Origin: an uncultured Mucilaginibacter sp.
GTDB taxonomy: Bacteria; Bacteroidota; Bacteroidia; Sphingobacteriales; Sphingobacteriaceae
DNA: 64,000 nt
Direction: 5' to 3'
NCBI RefSeq assembly: GCF_913773635.1
Contig: NZ_CAJYGQ010000012.1
Span: 62,001-126,000, forward strand
The number at the start of each line of letters is the position of its first letter. The stretch's first letter is position 1. Below are positions 37,215-46,266 of this stretch, piece by piece. The notes beneath the pieces were generated by a model. It searched no databases. It worked only from the letters and a program-made list of their open reading frames with translations, and was not told where the DNA came from. Position numbers and translations under genes: made by a program.

Positions 37215-37928
37215 ATGCCTATCAAATATTTCGTTATTGTTCTGCAAATTTTCATTTGCACAGCATCAATTGCCAAAAGTAAGGTACTTGTATTTTTTAA
37301 AACTGCCGGCTTTAAACACCAGTCCATAAGCGCAGGTATTGCCGCAATCCAAAAGCTTGGTGATGAAAATAAATTTAAGGTCGATACCACATCAGATGCC
37401 TCTGCCTTTACCTATAAAAATTTAAAGAAGTATGATGCAGTTGTTTTTTTGAACACAACAGGTGATGTGCTTAACGATATGCAGCAAAAAGAATTTCAAA
37501 AGTATATAAGAGCTGGAAATGGGTATGTTGGCGTTCATGCAGCTACCGATACAGAATATGGTTGGCCTTGGTATGGTCAGCTTGCAGGTGCTTATTTCAA
37601 TACGCACCCTAAAGTGCAGCAGGCAACTTTAATTAAAACAGCATCAAATAACCCATTTACAAGTCACTTACCCGAAAAATGGTCGAAAACAGATGAATGG
37701 TATAATTTCAAAGGAATATCAGATAAAATAAGTGTTGTGCTGACAGTGGACGAACAAAGCTACACGGGTGGAACCAATGGTGCTAATCATCCAATTAGTT
37801 GGTATCAGGAGTTTGATGGCGGACGTGCATTTACTACCGCATTGGGGCATACAGCTGAAACTTATAGTGATGATTTGTTTCTTAAACACCTTTTGGCAGG
37901 CATTAAATATGCCATGAGAAAAAATTAA
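37215..37928 (+). CDS. Secreted ThuA-domain protein (class I amidotransferase-like fold)
   Basis: A 237-residue exported protein: signal peptide (about 1-20), then the ThuA fold with KVLVFFKTAGFKHQSISAG (about 23-41), AVVFLNTTGDVL, GNGYVGVHAATDTEYGWPWY (about 104-123) and a late GGRAFTTALGHTAETY. ThuA proteins were first linked to trehalose utilisation and are often found with glycoside hydrolases in Bacteroidota; the biochemical role is unresolved, possibly sugar oxidation or epimerisation. It is convergent with the GH30-like gene, eight bases apart. Confidence 0.8.
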   Translation: MPIKYFVIVLQIFICTASIAKSKVLVFFKTAGFKHQSISAGIAAIQKLGDENKFKVDTTSDASAFTYKNLKKYDAVVFLNTTGDVLNDMQQKEFQKYIRAGNGYVGVHAATDTEYGWPWYGQLAGAYFNTHPKVQQATLIKTASNNPFTSHLPEKWSKTDEWYNFKGISDKISVVLTVDEQSYTGGTNGANHPISWYQEFDGGRAFTTALGHTAETYSDDLFLKHLLAGIKYAMRKN

Positions 37929-37936
37929 TTTAGTAA

Positions 37937-39874
37937 TTACTCATTTGAAAGTGTGACAAAACTACGTGCCGGAACTTTAAACTGAATTTGGCCATTCGAG
38001 GACTTTTTAGGGCCTAACTCTTTTGCGTTATTCTCTGCATTAGTAATTGTCACTTTAAATTTCAATACTTTGCTGGGCAGGCCAGTCACGGTTACAACCC
38101 TTTCGGCTCCGTTATTTACTATATGCAGCGCAAATACCTCATTGCTATTGTTACCAAGGGCTGCACACATTATGTTGTCGTTGTTACTTGTAGCAGGTAA
38201 GGCAAATACATTTTTAGGTGTTGATGAAAGTTGCTTTAAATTCCAAAAGCGCTGCGTAGGGCGAAGGGAGCTGTTGTCGCCAAATATACCTCCACCGGCA
38301 AGCGGGGAATAGTCGGCAGTTAGTTGCCATTGTAAGATTGAGGCAGGCTGACAAATGTTTAATAGTCTTATATATAAATTAATCTCATCTATAGCGTACG
38401 ACGGTTCCTGAAAAATCATAGGGTATTGCCATGCCGAAGCATCAATACTACCTTCGCTTACTAACAATGGTATATTTAATTGAGTGGCGGCATCGGCCCA
38501 CTTCTTCAAAGTTTCGGTTTCCCAGCCTCTCCATGAATGGAATGATACCGCTCCAATGTAAGGTCTTACTGCTGCATCGCTCATTGCTGCATTTAAAAAA
38601 GGCCAGCTGTTAGCATCTGAATTATCACCAAGTAACAGCTTTGTTTTTAATCCTTTGCTTTCCAGGTAAGCGCCAAAGCCTTTGATAAACTCGGCATGCT
38701 CAGTTGCCGTCATGCGCACATTTATTCCTAAGTCTGATTCATTAAAGGAAAAATACCTGGCTTCAACACCATAATTATCCTTCAGGTAGGTCAGGTAACG
38801 TGTAAGTGATCGGTAAATGTCCGTCATTACATCTTTTCTCAAAGGATTACCCCATATACCATTTACGAAGCCTTCATTGTACGTACCTTCAATTGCCCAA
38901 TCAGGCGCCGACCATGCCGAAACAATCACGGGTATGCCCAGTTTATTAAGTCGCTGTGCCATTCGCATGGCGTTAGTCACTTGTGAAGGTAACTGGTTTT
39001 GCTGGGCGGCATCTAAAGGATTGTTATCTTTTACAGGATGCCAATACCTCCAAGGCATCTCAACACGCCCCCAAGCCAGGCGGAGGTTATTTAAACTGTA
39101 GTCAATAACCTGAGGATCGGTAGTCGGGTTCTGCAACCTGAAATTACCACCAAGTCCATCAAAGCTACGCCCTTGCTGCTGGGTATTTATTTTAATTTCG
39201 GCAGGTTTTTTATCAATTTCACCCGAGGCCTCAATATCAAAGGTTTTCTGAATTTCCTCGCCTTTTTTTATTTGTGCCACTTTTAAGGTAAAGTAAACCA
39301 ATACCTCGCCGGTATTTTCATCTTTACGTATAAAAATTGAATCCCGCTCCGTGCTTTCGGCTTTAAGACTTAATTGTGCATTTTTTAACTCAAAGCCTTT
39401 AGCGTTAATACCAGGTAAACTTTTAACAGGGGTGATGCTGAGCGCGTTGGCGTCGATAACTTTATTGTTGCCAATTAATCCGAGATTTGTAGAGTTGTTT
39501 GTTAGTTGCGGAAGCTTAACAATGAAAAACGCACCCACAAAATTCGTATCGGCGTGGGCGGTCATTTTTATATTAACCCGAGCTTTGGTGCCGGTATTGC
39601 TACTTACAGTTTCTTCAAAGTACAGGCTATCTAAATTTGTTCTAACGGTTTGCTCACTGCCGTTACGACTGTAAACAGGTCTTTGTCTCTCGCGTGCCGT
39701 AGTTAATATTTGTACACCATCGCTTTTAATGTATTGCAGTGCTGTTTCAAACTTAAGCAAATGACCTTGCTTGCGAATGCCATTGATATTTCCCCAGGGG
39801 GATAATTCCGCCTGGCTAAACGCCTGGTTAATTAGGGTGAAAATGGCTGCAATAAGTAAAAGAAAGCGCTTCAT
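37937..39874 (-). CDS. GH30-like secreted glycoside hydrolase
   Basis: A 645-residue exported enzyme. The signal peptide (about 1-21) is followed by a β-rich N-terminal region of about 200 residues that I do not recognise, then the (βα)8 catalytic domain from about 232 (RSFDGLGGNFRLQ). The acid/base Glu is in FSFNESDLG (Glu379) and the nucleophile in LLVSEGSID (Glu474), the clan GH-A arrangement seen in GH30. A C-terminal β-sandwich (about 560-645) completes it. The start Met at 39874 begins the signal; the frame is open to 39937. It is the last gene of the sugar-acid operon after a 157-base gap. Linkage specificity cannot be read from the sequence. Confidence 0.75.
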   Translation of the reverse strand: MKRFLLLIAAIFTLINQAFSQAELSPWGNINGIRKQGHLLKFETALQYIKSDGVQILTTARERQRPVYSRNGSEQTVRTNLDSLYFEETVSSNTGTKARVNIKMTAHADTNFVGAFFIVKLPQLTNNSTNLGLIGNNKVIDANALSITPVKSLPGINAKGFELKNAQLSLKAESTERDSIFIRKDENTGEVLVYFTLKVAQIKKGEEIQKTFDIEASGEIDKKPAEIKINTQQQGRSFDGLGGNFRLQNPTTDPQVIDYSLNNLRLAWGRVEMPWRYWHPVKDNNPLDAAQQNQLPSQVTNAMRMAQRLNKLGIPVIVSAWSAPDWAIEGTYNEGFVNGIWGNPLRKDVMTDIYRSLTRYLTYLKDNYGVEARYFSFNESDLGINVRMTATEHAEFIKGFGAYLESKGLKTKLLLGDNSDANSWPFLNAAMSDAAVRPYIGAVSFHSWRGWETETLKKWADAATQLNIPLLVSEGSIDASAWQYPMIFQEPSYAIDEINLYIRLLNICQPASILQWQLTADYSPLAGGGIFGDNSSLRPTQRFWNLKQLSSTPKNVFALPATSNNDNIMCAALGNNSNEVFALHIVNNGAERVVTVTGLPSKVLKFKVTITNAENNAKELGPKKSSNGQIQFKVPARSFVTLSNE

Positions 39875-40031
39875 AAAGGCTGTAAAAATAAACTTTTGCC
39901 TTTGTATACGGGTGATTAATGTTGCAGGTTGGTGCAAATGGTCAACTCTGCATGGTTTGTAAACGCTGTCTCAATCAAATTCGTTAATCAATCAAAGTTG
40001 ATATATCGCTTATTTGTTGTAAATCTACAGC

Positions 40032-41606
40032 TTATGCTTCTTCTAACTCCAAAGCCTTTTCCTTACGACGGCTCTCGCGCCATCCGCTAAACAGCAGGTT
40101 GCGGTCTAAATTTGGTTTAGGGAAGAACAAGCTTGCGACATATCCAACACCTATAACCACCAAGTGACTATACACCCCTAACATTAATTTATTATGTGTA
40201 AAGTTGTATTTTCCTAAATCAAGCAGCAAAGTTTTATTTTCGCCAAGGCCAATAGGAGTGGAGGTCAGGAATGCATACGAAGTAAAAATGATACACACCA
40301 CTATAGCAATATTTACTCCCTCACGATTAGCGCGTGAGCTTAGTAAGCCTAAAAGAAAAATACCAACTATACCTCCCGAAAAAATAGCATAAAGCGTAAA
40401 CACAACGCCTAGCACACCTTCGTTTCCAATGCTGGTATAAAGCATACCAATGGCCATTGATAGTAATCCGGAACATACCACCATTACGCGGCCGCCAAAA
40501 AGGTATTCTTTATCAGGGCGGTTAGGACGTATTTTTTTGTAGTAATCTTCAACGCCTACAGCAGCAAGCGAATTTAAGTCGGCACTGAGGCTGCAAATAG
40601 CTGCAGATATCATGGCTGCCAGTATAAAGCCTACCACACCCGTTGGTAGCTGAGTTATGATAAAGTATGGGAACACACCATTGGCACTTACACCCTCAGG
40701 CAAAGGATTTTGCTTATAGTAGACAAACAGTGCAGTACCTATAAACATAAATAAAGTCCATACAGGCACAGTAAGTGAAATACCGAGTAAAGAAGCTTTT
40801 ATAGCTGCCTTGTCATCTTTGGCAGTCAGGTAGCGTTGTACAACGGTTTGGTCGGTGCCATATTTTTGAATGGCATAAAACATACCATTAATGGCCATTA
40901 CAATGAAGGTAAGTTTGCTGAAGTCAACGTCATATGGGCCAAAGCCGGTACGGTTATTTGCAGAGGCTACGTTCCATATTTCGGTAACGCCACCTTTTAC
41001 CGAAAATAGCAAGACTAGCAAGCAAACAACGCCGCTGGCAAAAAGCATAAAGCCCTGAAATACATCAAGCCATATAACAGCCTCAATGCCACCCATCAAA
41101 TTCACAGCAATAATTATCAACCCGGTTACAATGATGATGGCAAAAGTATTACCGCCAGTCATGTTACTCAAGGCAACAGCCAGCAGGAAAAATACCGTTC
41201 CCATGCCTGAAAACTGCCTCAAAACGAATGCAATGGAACTATAATAACGGGCTACAGTACCAAAGCGCTTTTCAAAATATTCATAGGTACTTAAACCAAT
41301 TACTTTTCGGTATAGGGGCACAATAATCCAAATTACGCCAAGCAATACAATTGGTACCATTAAACCTTGTACCAGCAAAATCCAGTTCGAGGAGAAGCCT
41401 TCACCCGGATAACCCAGAAAGGTAACACTGCTTATAAGTGTTGCCAGTAACGACATACCAATAGCCCACGCCGGAACGCGGCCTTTAGCAGCAAAATATG
41501 ATTGGGTGCTATTTTGATTTTTTGCATACCGCAAACCCAAATAAAGGGTTACCAGTAATACGCCAATAATAATTGAATAATCTATAACGCCTAAAACGGG
41601 CTTCAT
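40032..41606 (-). CDS. Sodium:solute symporter (SSS), sugar-acid operon
   Basis: Sodium-coupled transporter of 524 residues with about 14 membrane helices. Motifs: LLATLISSVTFLGYPGEG (first core helix) and ISAAICSLSADLNSLAAVG (Na+-site helix), both as in the sugar/sialate-type SSS. It lies 25 bases after the kinase gene and before the glycosidase gene, so it probably imports the compound metabolised by the operon. Confidence 0.88.
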   Translation of the reverse strand: MKPVLGVIDYSIIIGVLLVTLYLGLRYAKNQNSTQSYFAAKGRVPAWAIGMSLLATLISSVTFLGYPGEGFSSNWILLVQGLMVPIVLLGVIWIIVPLYRKVIGLSTYEYFEKRFGTVARYYSSIAFVLRQFSGMGTVFFLLAVALSNMTGGNTFAIIIVTGLIIIAVNLMGGIEAVIWLDVFQGFMLFASGVVCLLVLLFSVKGGVTEIWNVASANNRTGFGPYDVDFSKLTFIVMAINGMFYAIQKYGTDQTVVQRYLTAKDDKAAIKASLLGISLTVPVWTLFMFIGTALFVYYKQNPLPEGVSANGVFPYFIITQLPTGVVGFILAAMISAAICSLSADLNSLAAVGVEDYYKKIRPNRPDKEYLFGGRVMVVCSGLLSMAIGMLYTSIGNEGVLGVVFTLYAIFSGGIVGIFLLGLLSSRANREGVNIAIVVCIIFTSYAFLTSTPIGLGENKTLLLDLGKYNFTHNKLMLGVYSHLVVIGVGYVASLFFPKPNLDRNLLFSGWRESRRKEKALELEEA

Positions 41607-41631
41607 AATTTAATATTGGTTCGGTTTATAA

Positions 41632-42792
41632 TTAAAATGCCCAAATGCTCTTGCTCCAGCTGTAGCTGCCGGGTTTAAGCGTTATGTGCAAATTAGTGTT
41701 TGGTACAGCACTGCGTATAACACCGGGTGCAAGTTCTTGCACGGGTACCATAGTGTGTACATTAAGCAAATCTAGTATAGCGGCAGCTGTTGAGCCTCCT
41801 TCAATTACCAATTCATTTACTTGTACCTTATTAAAAACTTTTTTTACCGCCAGCGCCATAACTGAGCGTTTGTGTAAAGCACCATCGCCAGTATGGGCAT
41901 CGTTGGTATCAGGTATGCTCATTACTGCCTTTCCTCGCTGCTCAATAAGGCTGGTTGTTTCATCAGCCCAATCATTCAATAACATTTCGTCAGCATTGCC
42001 CAAAATCGCTACGTTCTCAGGCATATAACTTACAGGACCGTTGCCGGCGTTCAGCTCTTGAATAAGAGTAACACTTGGTTTAAACGTACTGCCGCTAATA
42101 TACAATATAGAGCCAGCTAAACTAAATTCATCAACGGTATTGTTACCTCCTTGAGGCTCTCCTAAAAGCTTGTTTAAGCAGGCAGTGAAAAAGCCTGCTG
42201 CGCCTGCAGCAAGTGTGCAGTTAGTTAATTTATCAGCCCAATTATTTAAGTCACCCTGCACTTCGGCTTCACCAACTATAATGGCTTCATTATTTGTGTA
42301 GTCAAAGTGGGGTAAAACGCTAAATGGATAAGGCGAAGAATTAAAACGCGTAAGTATATGCGAGTGAGTTACCGGAAACTCCGGATCGTCTTTAAAGCTG
42401 GTTTGATGAATAGGTGTATTGTTAATGTAATAATGCCCGTTAACTAATGTACGGCCAAGTGATGGGTTTGCAGGAACTATAATAGCACTGCTAAAATTCA
42501 TTGCCTTACATTGTGCCGCTATTTCGGCAAATACATGGCCACGTAGTACAGAGTCAGTCTTTTTAAAAACGAATTTCGGGTTCAGCGTTTTAAGTTGCTC
42601 ACTCACCTTTCGGGTAACTTCGATGGCATTAGCCTCGTTCATTGAGCGGGCATCGGTGTTAATCACCAGCATATCGGCAGGTGAAGCCGTATTAACATTG
42701 CGTGATATCTCGACTTCAAGGCCGTATTTAATGCCAATGCCGCCAATTTCGGCGGCACCGGTTAAATCATCCGCAATTACGGTTATCCTCAT
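41632..42792 (-). CDS. Four-carbon acid sugar kinase (DUF1537 family)
   Basis: ATP-dependent kinase of the OtnK/DtnK/LtnK group, which phosphorylates threonate, erythronate or related 4-carbon acid sugars at C4. The 386-residue protein has the N-terminal substrate-domain motif IADDLTGAAEI (about 6-16) and the C-terminal nucleotide-binding block LVIEGGSTAAAIL (about 333-345) ending near KPGSYSW. It overlaps pdxA by four bases, and partnership with a PdxA2 dehydrogenase is exactly the known threonate/erythronate context. The actual stereoisomer is not known. Confidence 0.85.
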   Translation of the reverse strand: MRITVIADDLTGAAEIGGIGIKYGLEVEISRNVNTASPADMLVINTDARSMNEANAIEVTRKVSEQLKTLNPKFVFKKTDSVLRGHVFAEIAAQCKAMNFSSAIIVPANPSLGRTLVNGHYYINNTPIHQTSFKDDPEFPVTHSHILTRFNSSPYPFSVLPHFDYTNNEAIIVGEAEVQGDLNNWADKLTNCTLAAGAAGFFTACLNKLLGEPQGGNNTVDEFSLAGSILYISGSTFKPSVTLIQELNAGNGPVSYMPENVAILGNADEMLLNDWADETTSLIEQRGKAVMSIPDTNDAHTGDGALHKRSVMALAVKKVFNKVQVNELVIEGGSTAAAILDLLNVHTMVPVQELAPGVIRSAVPNTNLHITLKPGSYSWSKSIWAF

Positions 42793-43832
42793 ACCGTAGC
42801 AGTAGTTTTATGGTGAGCCAGCTGTACAGCCGATTCAATAGCTAAAACCATAGCGTCGGGGCTGGCAATGCCTTTTCCGGCAATTTCAAATGCTGTACCG
42901 TGGTCAACAGATGTACGTATGATTGGCAAACCCATAGTTATGTTAACGCCTTTTACGCTGTCCATTTGTTTCTTTTCCGGATTCCATTTAAAGCCTGTAA
43001 GCTTAAATGGTATGTGCCCCTGATCATGATACATGGCTACTACACCACCATAGTAGCCGGTAGCTGCTTTTGAAAACATGGTATCAGCCGGAACCGGACC
43101 TTCTACGTCGTATCCGCGGGCTAAAGCCTCTTGTACCGCAGGTAGAATTTCCTGGTCGTCTTCGGTGCCAAATAGGCCCGAATCTCCTGCATGTGGATTT
43201 AAGCCTGCAATGCCAATTTTAAGGTTTTTTTCACCAAGGCTTATTAATCCGTTGTGAAGCAACTCAGTAACTTCAAGTATGCGATCTTTTTTAACAAGGT
43301 CACAAGCCTGACGAAGAGACACGTGAGTTGAAACGTGTATAACCTTCATACTATCTTCAACCAACAGCATAGCATATTTTTTAGTTCCTGTGTACTCGGC
43401 ATAAATTTCGGTATGGCCTGCATAGTGGTGCCCGGCCTCGTTAACCGATTTTTTATTGATAGGGCCGGTAACCGTTGCATCAATATCACCGGCCATTGCC
43501 AGTTCAATAACTTTGGTAACCGACTTGAATGATGCATCACCTGCCATGGCTGAAATCACACCAAACTCCAATTCATCCAAGTTTACGTTATTCAGATCGT
43601 AAACATCCGGGCGGCCAAATTCAAATTTTGCTTCATGCACACTCTGAATTTTGTTGATACTTAAATCAAGACCAATCTTCTCAATGATGTGATTAAAGAC
43701 ACCAGCGTCGCCAACAATAAGCGGACGGCAAATTTCATATATCTTGCGTTCAGTAAGCGCTTTCAAGGCAATCTCCGGTCCAATACTGGCCGGGTCGCCC
43801 ATGGTAATTCCGATGATAGGTTTTTCAGACAT
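42789..43832 (-). CDS. PdxA-family dehydrogenase, likely 4-phospho-threonate/erythronate type (PdxA2)
   Basis: NAD-dependent metal enzyme of 347 residues. PdxA itself oxidises 4-phosphohydroxy-L-threonine in vitamin B6 synthesis; PdxA2 acts on 4-phospho-threonate or -erythronate, then decarboxylates to dihydroxyacetone phosphate. All metal-binding segments are present: GHTEIYAEYTG (His near 150), GLNPHAGDSGLFG and MYHDQGHIPFK. The start Met at 43832 precedes the GITMGDPASIGPE block; the open frame to 43913 lies within the upstream gene. Coupling to the DUF1537 kinase (four-base overlap) and DapA-like gene (eight-base overlap) favours the catabolic PdxA2 role over pyridoxine synthesis. Confidence 0.85.
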   Translation of the reverse strand: MSEKPIIGITMGDPASIGPEIALKALTERKIYEICRPLIVGDAGVFNHIIEKIGLDLSINKIQSVHEAKFEFGRPDVYDLNNVNLDELEFGVISAMAGDASFKSVTKVIELAMAGDIDATVTGPINKKSVNEAGHHYAGHTEIYAEYTGTKKYAMLLVEDSMKVIHVSTHVSLRQACDLVKKDRILEVTELLHNGLISLGEKNLKIGIAGLNPHAGDSGLFGTEDDQEILPAVQEALARGYDVEGPVPADTMFSKAATGYYGGVVAMYHDQGHIPFKLTGFKWNPEKKQMDSVKGVNITMGLPIIRTSVDHGTAFEIAGKGIASPDAMVLAIESAVQLAHHKTTATV

Positions 43833-44763
43833 TTGAGGGCTGTTTAAAAAAAGATGATTCCTGTTGTAAAAGTTGATGGTATGATTTAACCAGGTTTTGC
43901 TCATCGCGCTCATGTAGTGCGCTCAAAGGCGGCATCATGTGCGCATCACATAAGCCATTTTCCTGCATTAACACTTTTAAGGCGCGTAATGATTCGCCAA
44001 GTGTACGTCCTGACTGGTAAACGTTGCCCAGTGTATCAGAAAGGTGCTGATAGTGATAAGCTTTTTCGGTGTCGCCAGCAATTACAGCCTTCGTCATTTC
44101 ACAATAAATTTCGGGAGCAACGTTGCCTGTACTTGGTATCAATCCGTCGCCACCATTTAACAGTGCATAAGCCGATTTGGCTGCCCATCCTAAAAAGTGA
44201 CTAAAGTCTTCTCTTCCCGACCAAAGTTCCAATGAACGATCCAATCTGCCATCGTTGCGTTCAGAGTCTTTTGTGCCAACGATAAATTCATGGTGGCTCA
44301 ATTCATCAATCAATTCAAGGGGAATTGACATATGTGTTGTTGCCGGTATATTATAGATAATTACAGGACCAGCTACGGCATCAGCAAGGCGTACAAAGTA
44401 GTCCTTCATCTGGTCTTCAGAAAGATGGTAGTAAGTTGGAAGCGTTGCCGCAACCGCTGCTGCGCCTGCATCCAAACTGCTTTTAGCCAACTCTACACTT
44501 TCTTCGAAGCAATTACTTGAAATGCCAACATAGAACTCTGACCCCGGTTGTTTGAGCGCAGCTGTTGCTTTGATGAACGCATGCTTTAGTGTAGCAGGCA
44601 AAGAAGCCGACTCGCCGGTAGTGCCCAAAATAAAAGGCATAGCATCATTTTTGTACAAGTTAAGTACAATACGTTCCACGGCTTGTTCATCTAACTCATA
44701 CCGGGCAGTTAGAGGTGTCACCAGCGGAACAACTGTGCCTTTGTATTTCTTTTGTATCTTCAT
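43825..44763 (-). CDS. DapA/NAL-superfamily lyase or aldolase
   Basis: Class I (Schiff-base) enzyme of the dihydrodipicolinate synthase/N-acetylneuraminate lyase superfamily, 312 residues. Seen: GTTGESASLP (about 49-58, the pyruvate carboxylate loop), VIIYNIPATTHMSI (about 137-150, active-site Tyr) and Schiff-base Lys in IVGTKDSERN (about 166-175). It lies in a catabolic operon, not in a lysine cluster, so it probably cleaves or forms a 2-keto acid of a sugar, giving pyruvate or a hydroxypyruvate-like product. DapA function is less likely. It is second in the operon. Confidence 0.8.
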   Translation of the reverse strand: MKIQKKYKGTVVPLVTPLTARYELDEQAVERIVLNLYKNDAMPFILGTTGESASLPATLKHAFIKATAALKQPGSEFYVGISSNCFEESVELAKSSLDAGAAAVAATLPTYYHLSEDQMKDYFVRLADAVAGPVIIYNIPATTHMSIPLELIDELSHHEFIVGTKDSERNDGRLDRSLELWSGREDFSHFLGWAAKSAYALLNGGDGLIPSTGNVAPEIYCEMTKAVIAGDTEKAYHYQHLSDTLGNVYQSGRTLGESLRALKVLMQENGLCDAHMMPPLSALHERDEQNLVKSYHQLLQQESSFFKQPSNV

Positions 44764-44804
44764 TAATATATAGAGGTTTTTACACCAAGTTTTTAATCTA
44801 TTTG

Positions 44805-45953
44805 TTATTCAAATGCGGCGTTAAAAATGCCAACAGCATCATCATATGATACATGACGCGGATTGTTTACCAGCAAACGCTGTATAAGCATGGCTTCTTC
44901 GGCCAACTGCGGTATTACCTCTTTGGTTATACCAGCTTCTTTTAAAGTAGCCGGTATGCCACAGGCGGCAATAAGTTCTCTAATTTTTGCAATGCCTGCC
45001 TGTGCTGTACTTAAATGATCACTTTGTCTTTCGCAACCTAAAGCAACGGCAACATCAGCGTAACGTTGCGGAGCTGCCGGAACGTTAAACTCCATTACAT
45101 AAGGTAAAAGCAAAGCATTAGATAAACCGTGAGGCAGATGGAATGTGCTGCCCAATGGATATGATAATGCGTGCACGGCTGCCGTATTTACCGGACCAAG
45201 GCAAAAGCCTCCCAACATGCTGCCCATTGCCACTTTTAAACGTGCATCTTCATTCTTGCCATCTTTAACAGCATCAACAAGGTTTTCGGCTATGAGGCGC
45301 ATGCCTTCATAGGCATAAATGTCAATAAATGGTTGTGCAAATTTATTGGTGTAGGCCTCAAGGCAATGTGTCAGTGCATCTAAACCGGTGGCAGCAGTAA
45401 TTGCCGGTGGAACGCTGAGTGTAAGTAATGGATCAACGTAAACTACATCAGGCACCAGGTATGGGCTAATAATACCTTTCTTTTGATGTTCATCATCAAC
45501 TAAAATGGCGTTTGGCGATACTTCACTTCCTGTTCCGGATGTTGCGGGTACGCAAATAAGACCTGTTTGACGACCTTGTAATAAACCATTGCCAACAATT
45601 GCTTCAAGAGGCTGATCATTTTTTAATTGTGCTGCCACAAGCTTTGCAATGTCAAGAACGCTGCCACCGCCAATACCAATCACCATATCTGCATCAACAC
45701 CTTCAAATTGCTTCATCAAAGCACGGAAGTCTGCAAAACTTGGTTCCTGGTTAATGTCAATGTTAACATGAACCAATACGCCTGCTTCCTTAAGGGAATT
45801 AAAAAAAGGATCGAGTTGATTTAGCAAAGGGCCAATTGTAATAACGATAATTTCGCGTGCATGAGGCAAAATCTCATCCTTTAAATTGGCAAGTGAACCG
45901 TTGCCAAAAACAAGTTTACCCGGAAAATGAATTTTTAGTAATTGTTGAACCAT
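44805..45953 (-). CDS. Iron-containing alcohol dehydrogenase (group III)
   Basis: NAD(P)-dependent, metal-dependent dehydrogenase of 382 residues. The nucleotide-binding GGGSVLDIAKLVAA (about 96-109), GTGSEVSPNAIL (about 139-150) and the metal-site region GLDALTHCLEAY (about 194-205) with HGLSNALLLPYV (about 272-283) match the family. As the first gene of the operon it may oxidise the sugar acid, or reduce an aldehyde released by the aldolase. Both are inferences from context. It is followed by the DapA-like gene after 41 bases. Confidence 0.87.
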   Translation of the reverse strand: MVQQLLKIHFPGKLVFGNGSLANLKDEILPHAREIIVITIGPLLNQLDPFFNSLKEAGVLVHVNIDINQEPSFADFRALMKQFEGVDADMVIGIGGGSVLDIAKLVAAQLKNDQPLEAIVGNGLLQGRQTGLICVPATSGTGSEVSPNAILVDDEHQKKGIISPYLVPDVVYVDPLLTLSVPPAITAATGLDALTHCLEAYTNKFAQPFIDIYAYEGMRLIAENLVDAVKDGKNEDARLKVAMGSMLGGFCLGPVNTAAVHALSYPLGSTFHLPHGLSNALLLPYVMEFNVPAAPQRYADVAVALGCERQSDHLSTAQAGIAKIRELIAACGIPATLKEAGITKEVIPQLAEEAMLIQRLLVNNPRHVSYDDAVGIFNAAFE

Positions 45954-46266
45954 GTATAGTGTTACAGTAACTTAATAAGCCGTATGCCTGATTACCGGCG
46001 AACACGCTGCCGTAAAAAGTAAATAACAAATCATCGCCTGTTGTACATGTTATTGCTATACAACTTTTCTAATCTGAGCAGTGCCTTAGTTTGATTATTG
46101 GTTACTTTAAGCACAAACATATTAAAGGTTAATGCTAAATCTTTATAGTATTTTTTCTATAAATAGTAGAATGTTAGCATAAACTGTCCACGCCAGTACT
46201 TTTTAATGGATATTTTATATAATATTGACATGAAATTACAGTTAAGCTAATTTACAACATTCATTT
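45954..46266. promoter_or_regulatory. Divergent control region of the sugar-acid operon
   Basis: This 313-base gap separates the Fe-ADH operon (-) from the araC-like gene (+). It has nested inverted repeats: ATGCTAA (46132-46138) with TTAGCAT (46174-46180), and inside them TTTATAG (46142-46148) with CTATAAA (46157-46163). The overall symmetry fits an operator or cruciform. No consensus promoter with both elements was found. No gene was seen. Confidence 0.5.
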
